Below the pieces are notes generated by a model that saw only the letters and a list, made by a program, of their open reading frames with translations, did not search any database and had not been told where the DNA came from. Position numbers and translations under genes: made by a program. A stretch of DNA of 64,000 bases from Streptomyces sp. Y2F8-2 (GTDB lineage Bacteria > Actinomycetota > Actinomycetes > Streptomycetales > Streptomycetaceae): assembly GCF_014905555.1 (NCBI RefSeq), contig NZ_BNGS01000004.1:620001-684000 (forward strand), in the 5' to 3' direction. Positions within the stretch are counted from its first letter, which is position 1; every line of letters starts with the position of its first letter. Below are positions 62,219 to 64,000 of this stretch, piece by piece.

Positions 62219-62310
62219 GCAGGAGGCCGAGCACGATGCCGCGGCCTGGATGCGCCGCTGAGGGTACGAGGACCCGTGCCCAGCCCGGCGGTAGTGACGG
62301 CGAGGTCCGG
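62219..62310 (+). pseudogene. Partial copy of the Mrr-type nuclease gene
   Basis: About 90 bases match 51952-52043 closely (GGAGGCCGAGCACGATGCCG and onward), translating QEAEHDAAAWMRR then a stop codon, where the intact gene has QEAEHNAAAWMRHWGYED. A base loss further on shifts the frame. The rest of the gene is not present here. Confidence 0.8.
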
Positions 62311-62427
62311 CGCCAGGGTCTCAGAGGAGGCCGGCCTGCGGGTGGCCACGGCCCGGATGTGCGATCTGCCGGCTTCGTGCGGTGAGGGCATGGCAGTGAC
62401 GGTCGGGCAGGAGAACGACGTGTGCTG

Positions 62428-63684
62428 TCAGGTGCCGAGCCAGGCGAGGGCTGCGACGGTCAGGGCGCTGACGCCGGTGTCCAGGGTGGGTTGGGTGACG
62501 GGGGCGAAGGTGGGGCTGTGGTTGACGGGGACGTCCTGGGCGATCGTGCCGTTCTCGGCAGCCTGGGCGTACAGGCCGGGGTCGATGCCGCCGATGCCCC
62601 AGTAAGTGAACAGCGCGCCGAACGCTTTGGGAATCTCACTCATGTCCTCGCTGGCGGTCTGCAGGTCGATGGTGTGTGCGTTGTCGCCGAAGTGGGCGGC
62701 GAATGCCTCGGCGACGCGCCGGGTCGGGGCTTCGTCGTTGACCGTGGGCGGGAAGGAGGTGATCTTTTCGATCCGGGGTGCCTTCGGTGAGCGGGAGGCT
62801 TCGCACTCGGCCTTGACGATCCGCTCGATCGCGTTCAGGACGTGGGTGCGCGAGGCGTCGTCGTAGGTGCGGACGTTGACCTGGATGACGGCGCTGTCGG
62901 AGATGACGTTGGGGCCGGTCCCGGCGTGGACGCTGCCTACGGTGACGACGGCGGGGGTGGTGGCGGCCAGTTCCCGGGAAACAATGGTCTGCAGGCGCAC
63001 GACGATCATCGCGGCCATCACCACGGGGTCCACCCCGGCCTGGGGCATGGAGCCGTGTGCTCCCCGACCGTGGACGGTGATGCGCAGGCTGTCCGCGGCC
63101 GACAGGAACGGTCCGCAGCGGGTGCCGACGTAACCGGCAGGATAGGGCAGAACGTGCTGGGCGAGGACCACGTCGGGTCGGGGCGCCTTGGTCGTCAGAC
63201 CATCGTTGATCATGGCGTGGGCGCCGTCGCCGTTCTCCTCCGAGGGCTGGAAGAGAACCACGAAAGTGCCCCGCCAGGCTTCTTCGGCCTGGGCCATCAG
63301 CCGTGCACAGCCGATCAGGCAGGCCACATGCACATCGTGTCCGCAGGCGTGCATCACAGGCTGCTCGGTGCCGTCCTCGCCGATGACGGTGACCGTGGAA
63401 GCGTAGGGCAGACCGGTCTGCTCACGTACCGGCAGGGCATCCATGTCGGCGCGAGCCATGACAACCGGGCCCTCGCCATTGGCCAGAATCCCGATCACCC
63501 CCGTCCCGCCGATGCCGCCGGTGACCTCGTAGCCGAAGCCCCGCAAGGCAGCGGACACCCTCTTGGCCGTGCGGTGCTCCCGCAGGCCGAGTTCGGGGTG
63601 CCTGTGCAGGTCCTTGTAGAGTTCCTCCAGATCGGAGCGGATGGACTCCAGACCGGCCAGCACGGTGCGGGCACTGTCGCTCAC
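62428..63684 (-). CDS. M20-family amidohydrolase (hippurate hydrolase/IAA-amino-acid hydrolase type)
   Basis: GTG 63684 overlaps the upstream TGA by GTGA, so translation is coupled to the membrane-protein gene. The 418-residue product has YKDLHRHPELGLREHRTAKR, the metal site MARADMDALPVRE and MHACGHDVHVACL, the acidic LFQPSEENGDGAHAMI, and the lid/dimerisation domain with ITVHGRGAHGSMPQAGVDPV. Cys-His-Asp-His plus Glu-Glu are the usual two-metal ligands. It hydrolyses N-acyl amino acids or related amides in the cytoplasm. Confidence 0.92.
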   Translation of the reverse strand: MSDSARTVLAGLESIRSDLEELYKDLHRHPELGLREHRTAKRVSAALRGFGYEVTGGIGGTGVIGILANGEGPVVMARADMDALPVREQTGLPYASTVTVIGEDGTEQPVMHACGHDVHVACLIGCARLMAQAEEAWRGTFVVLFQPSEENGDGAHAMINDGLTTKAPRPDVVLAQHVLPYPAGYVGTRCGPFLSAADSLRITVHGRGAHGSMPQAGVDPVVMAAMIVVRLQTIVSRELAATTPAVVTVGSVHAGTGPNVISDSAVIQVNVRTYDDASRTHVLNAIERIVKAECEASRSPKAPRIEKITSFPPTVNDEAPTRRVAEAFAAHFGDNAHTIDLQTASEDMSEIPKAFGALFTYWGIGGIDPGLYAQAAENGTIAQDVPVNHSPTFAPVTQPTLDTGVSALTVAALAWLGT

Positions 63685-64000
63685 GGTTCCTCCTTGTGCG
63701 AGTGGGACTTACCCCCACGGCCGGTGGCGGGACGAGAGCGGCGCCGCATGAGCGAGGCCAGTTGGGAATGGGGCTGCCAGTCCAGGCCGCTGGGCAGATT
63801 CCAGCCGAAGTGCACGGCGGTGAGCCGGAAGACCAAGGCCACGGCGACACCCAGGCCGATACCGACCCCGGGAATCCCGAGGTACGAGCAGAGCACCGTG
63901 ACCGCGGCGACCACCAGGGCGACAGTGGCATACAGGCCATTGCCGCCGAACACGGCAGGCACCCGGCCGAGGATGACATCACGCAGGGCGCCACCGCCGA
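63681..64000 (-). CDS. UPF0126/TRIC-like membrane protein (5' end outside window)
   Basis: The frame is open to the window end and stops at 63681. Visible from the right edge: GGALRDVILGRVPAVFGG, then hydrophobic LYATVALVVAAVTVLCSYLG and VGIGLGVAVALVFRLTAVHF, ending in a basic tail (RRRSRPATGRGGKSHSHKEE). GGALRDVILGR is the hallmark loop of UPF0126/YicG trimeric cation-channel-like proteins, which carry a possible glycine or potassium transport role. It is coupled to the amidohydrolase, so an amino-acid link is possible. Confidence 0.88.
   Translation of the reverse strand, partial: GGGALRDVILGRVPAVFGGNGLYATVALVVAAVTVLCSYLGIPGVGIGLGVAVALVFRLTAVHFGWNLPSGLDWQPHSQLASLMRRRSRPATGRGGKSHSHKEEP

Noticed and set aside
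1..64000. Biosynthetic gene cluster (FabF-type KS, P450, methyltransferase, SDR, SRPBCC)
   Set aside because: These genes are scattered over 57 kb, each with its own promoter or separated by IS remnants; no ACP, acyltransferase, NRPS or terpene core is present.
1..64000. CRISPR array, prophage, plasmid origin
   Set aside because: No regularly spaced repeats, cas genes, phage structural genes, or replication genes were seen on either strand.

Overview
The window reads as actinobacterial DNA, most likely a Streptomyces chromosome arm. GC and third-position GC are very high, start codons are often GTG, and the mix of secreted glycoside hydrolases, lipoprotein-dependent sugar ABC transport, GntR/TetR/HxlR/AraC regulators, a P450 and L,D-transpeptidase is typical of that genus. 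It is an accessory region. At least thirteen transposase remnants (IS630, IS5, IS481, IS21/IstB, IS256, ISL3) and about fifteen truncated or frameshifted genes sit among roughly forty intact ones. No transposase here looks intact.

Layout. 0-1.6 kb: 3' end of a secreted GH54 arabinofuranosidase. 2.3-2.9 kb: a tRNA-like element abutting a broken IS630. 2.95-4.9 kb: a TetR repressor divergent from a FabF-type ketosynthase, with two perfect palindromes between them. 4.9-9 kb: IS481/IstB debris, a DinB protein, an alpha/beta hydrolase and a decayed molybdopterin oxidoreductase. 9.1-11.3 kb: a VOC protein and a WD40-like protein. 11.6-21.9 kb: the most coherent block, a deoxysugar locus. It holds a secreted beta-helix hydrolase (GH141-like), a FadR-type GntR regulator, an enolase-superfamily sugar-acid dehydratase, a sugar ABC importer, a RhaM-type mutarotase and a truncated aldose 1-dehydrogenase. 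A near-identical promoter/operator sequence precedes both the hydrolase and the dehydratase operon, so they probably form one regulon. 22-31.8 kb: two amino-acid permeases flanking a GntR regulator, a DJ-1/PfpI protein, an HxlR/MFS divergent pair and a quinone-oxidoreductase-like protein.

32-49.7 kb is the most scrambled part. It holds IS5, IS256, ISL3 and IstB fragments around a SUKH protein, a YciI protein, an AlbA_2 protein, SRPBCC and VOC genes with an AraC regulator, a run of four tiny coupled genes cut off by IS5, a trypsin-like protease, and an inositol-monophosphatase-like gene. The last of these lies with an IS630 copy between perfect 27-bp inverted repeats. 50.7-64 kb is more conventional: a GH114 lipoprotein, an Mrr-type nuclease with membrane segments, an L,D-transpeptidase, an SDR, a methyltransferase, a P450, a SUKH-3 protein, an M20 amidohydrolase and the 3' part of a UPF0126/TRIC-like membrane protein.

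I found no CRISPR array, prophage, replication origin or complete biosynthetic gene cluster. The best leads are the tRNA-like element, the two-promoter deoxysugar regulon, the inverted-repeat-framed IS630/phosphatase segment, the four-gene coupled micro-operon, and the recurring SUKH-type and Mrr-type remnants that suggest a worn-down toxin-immunity/defence area.
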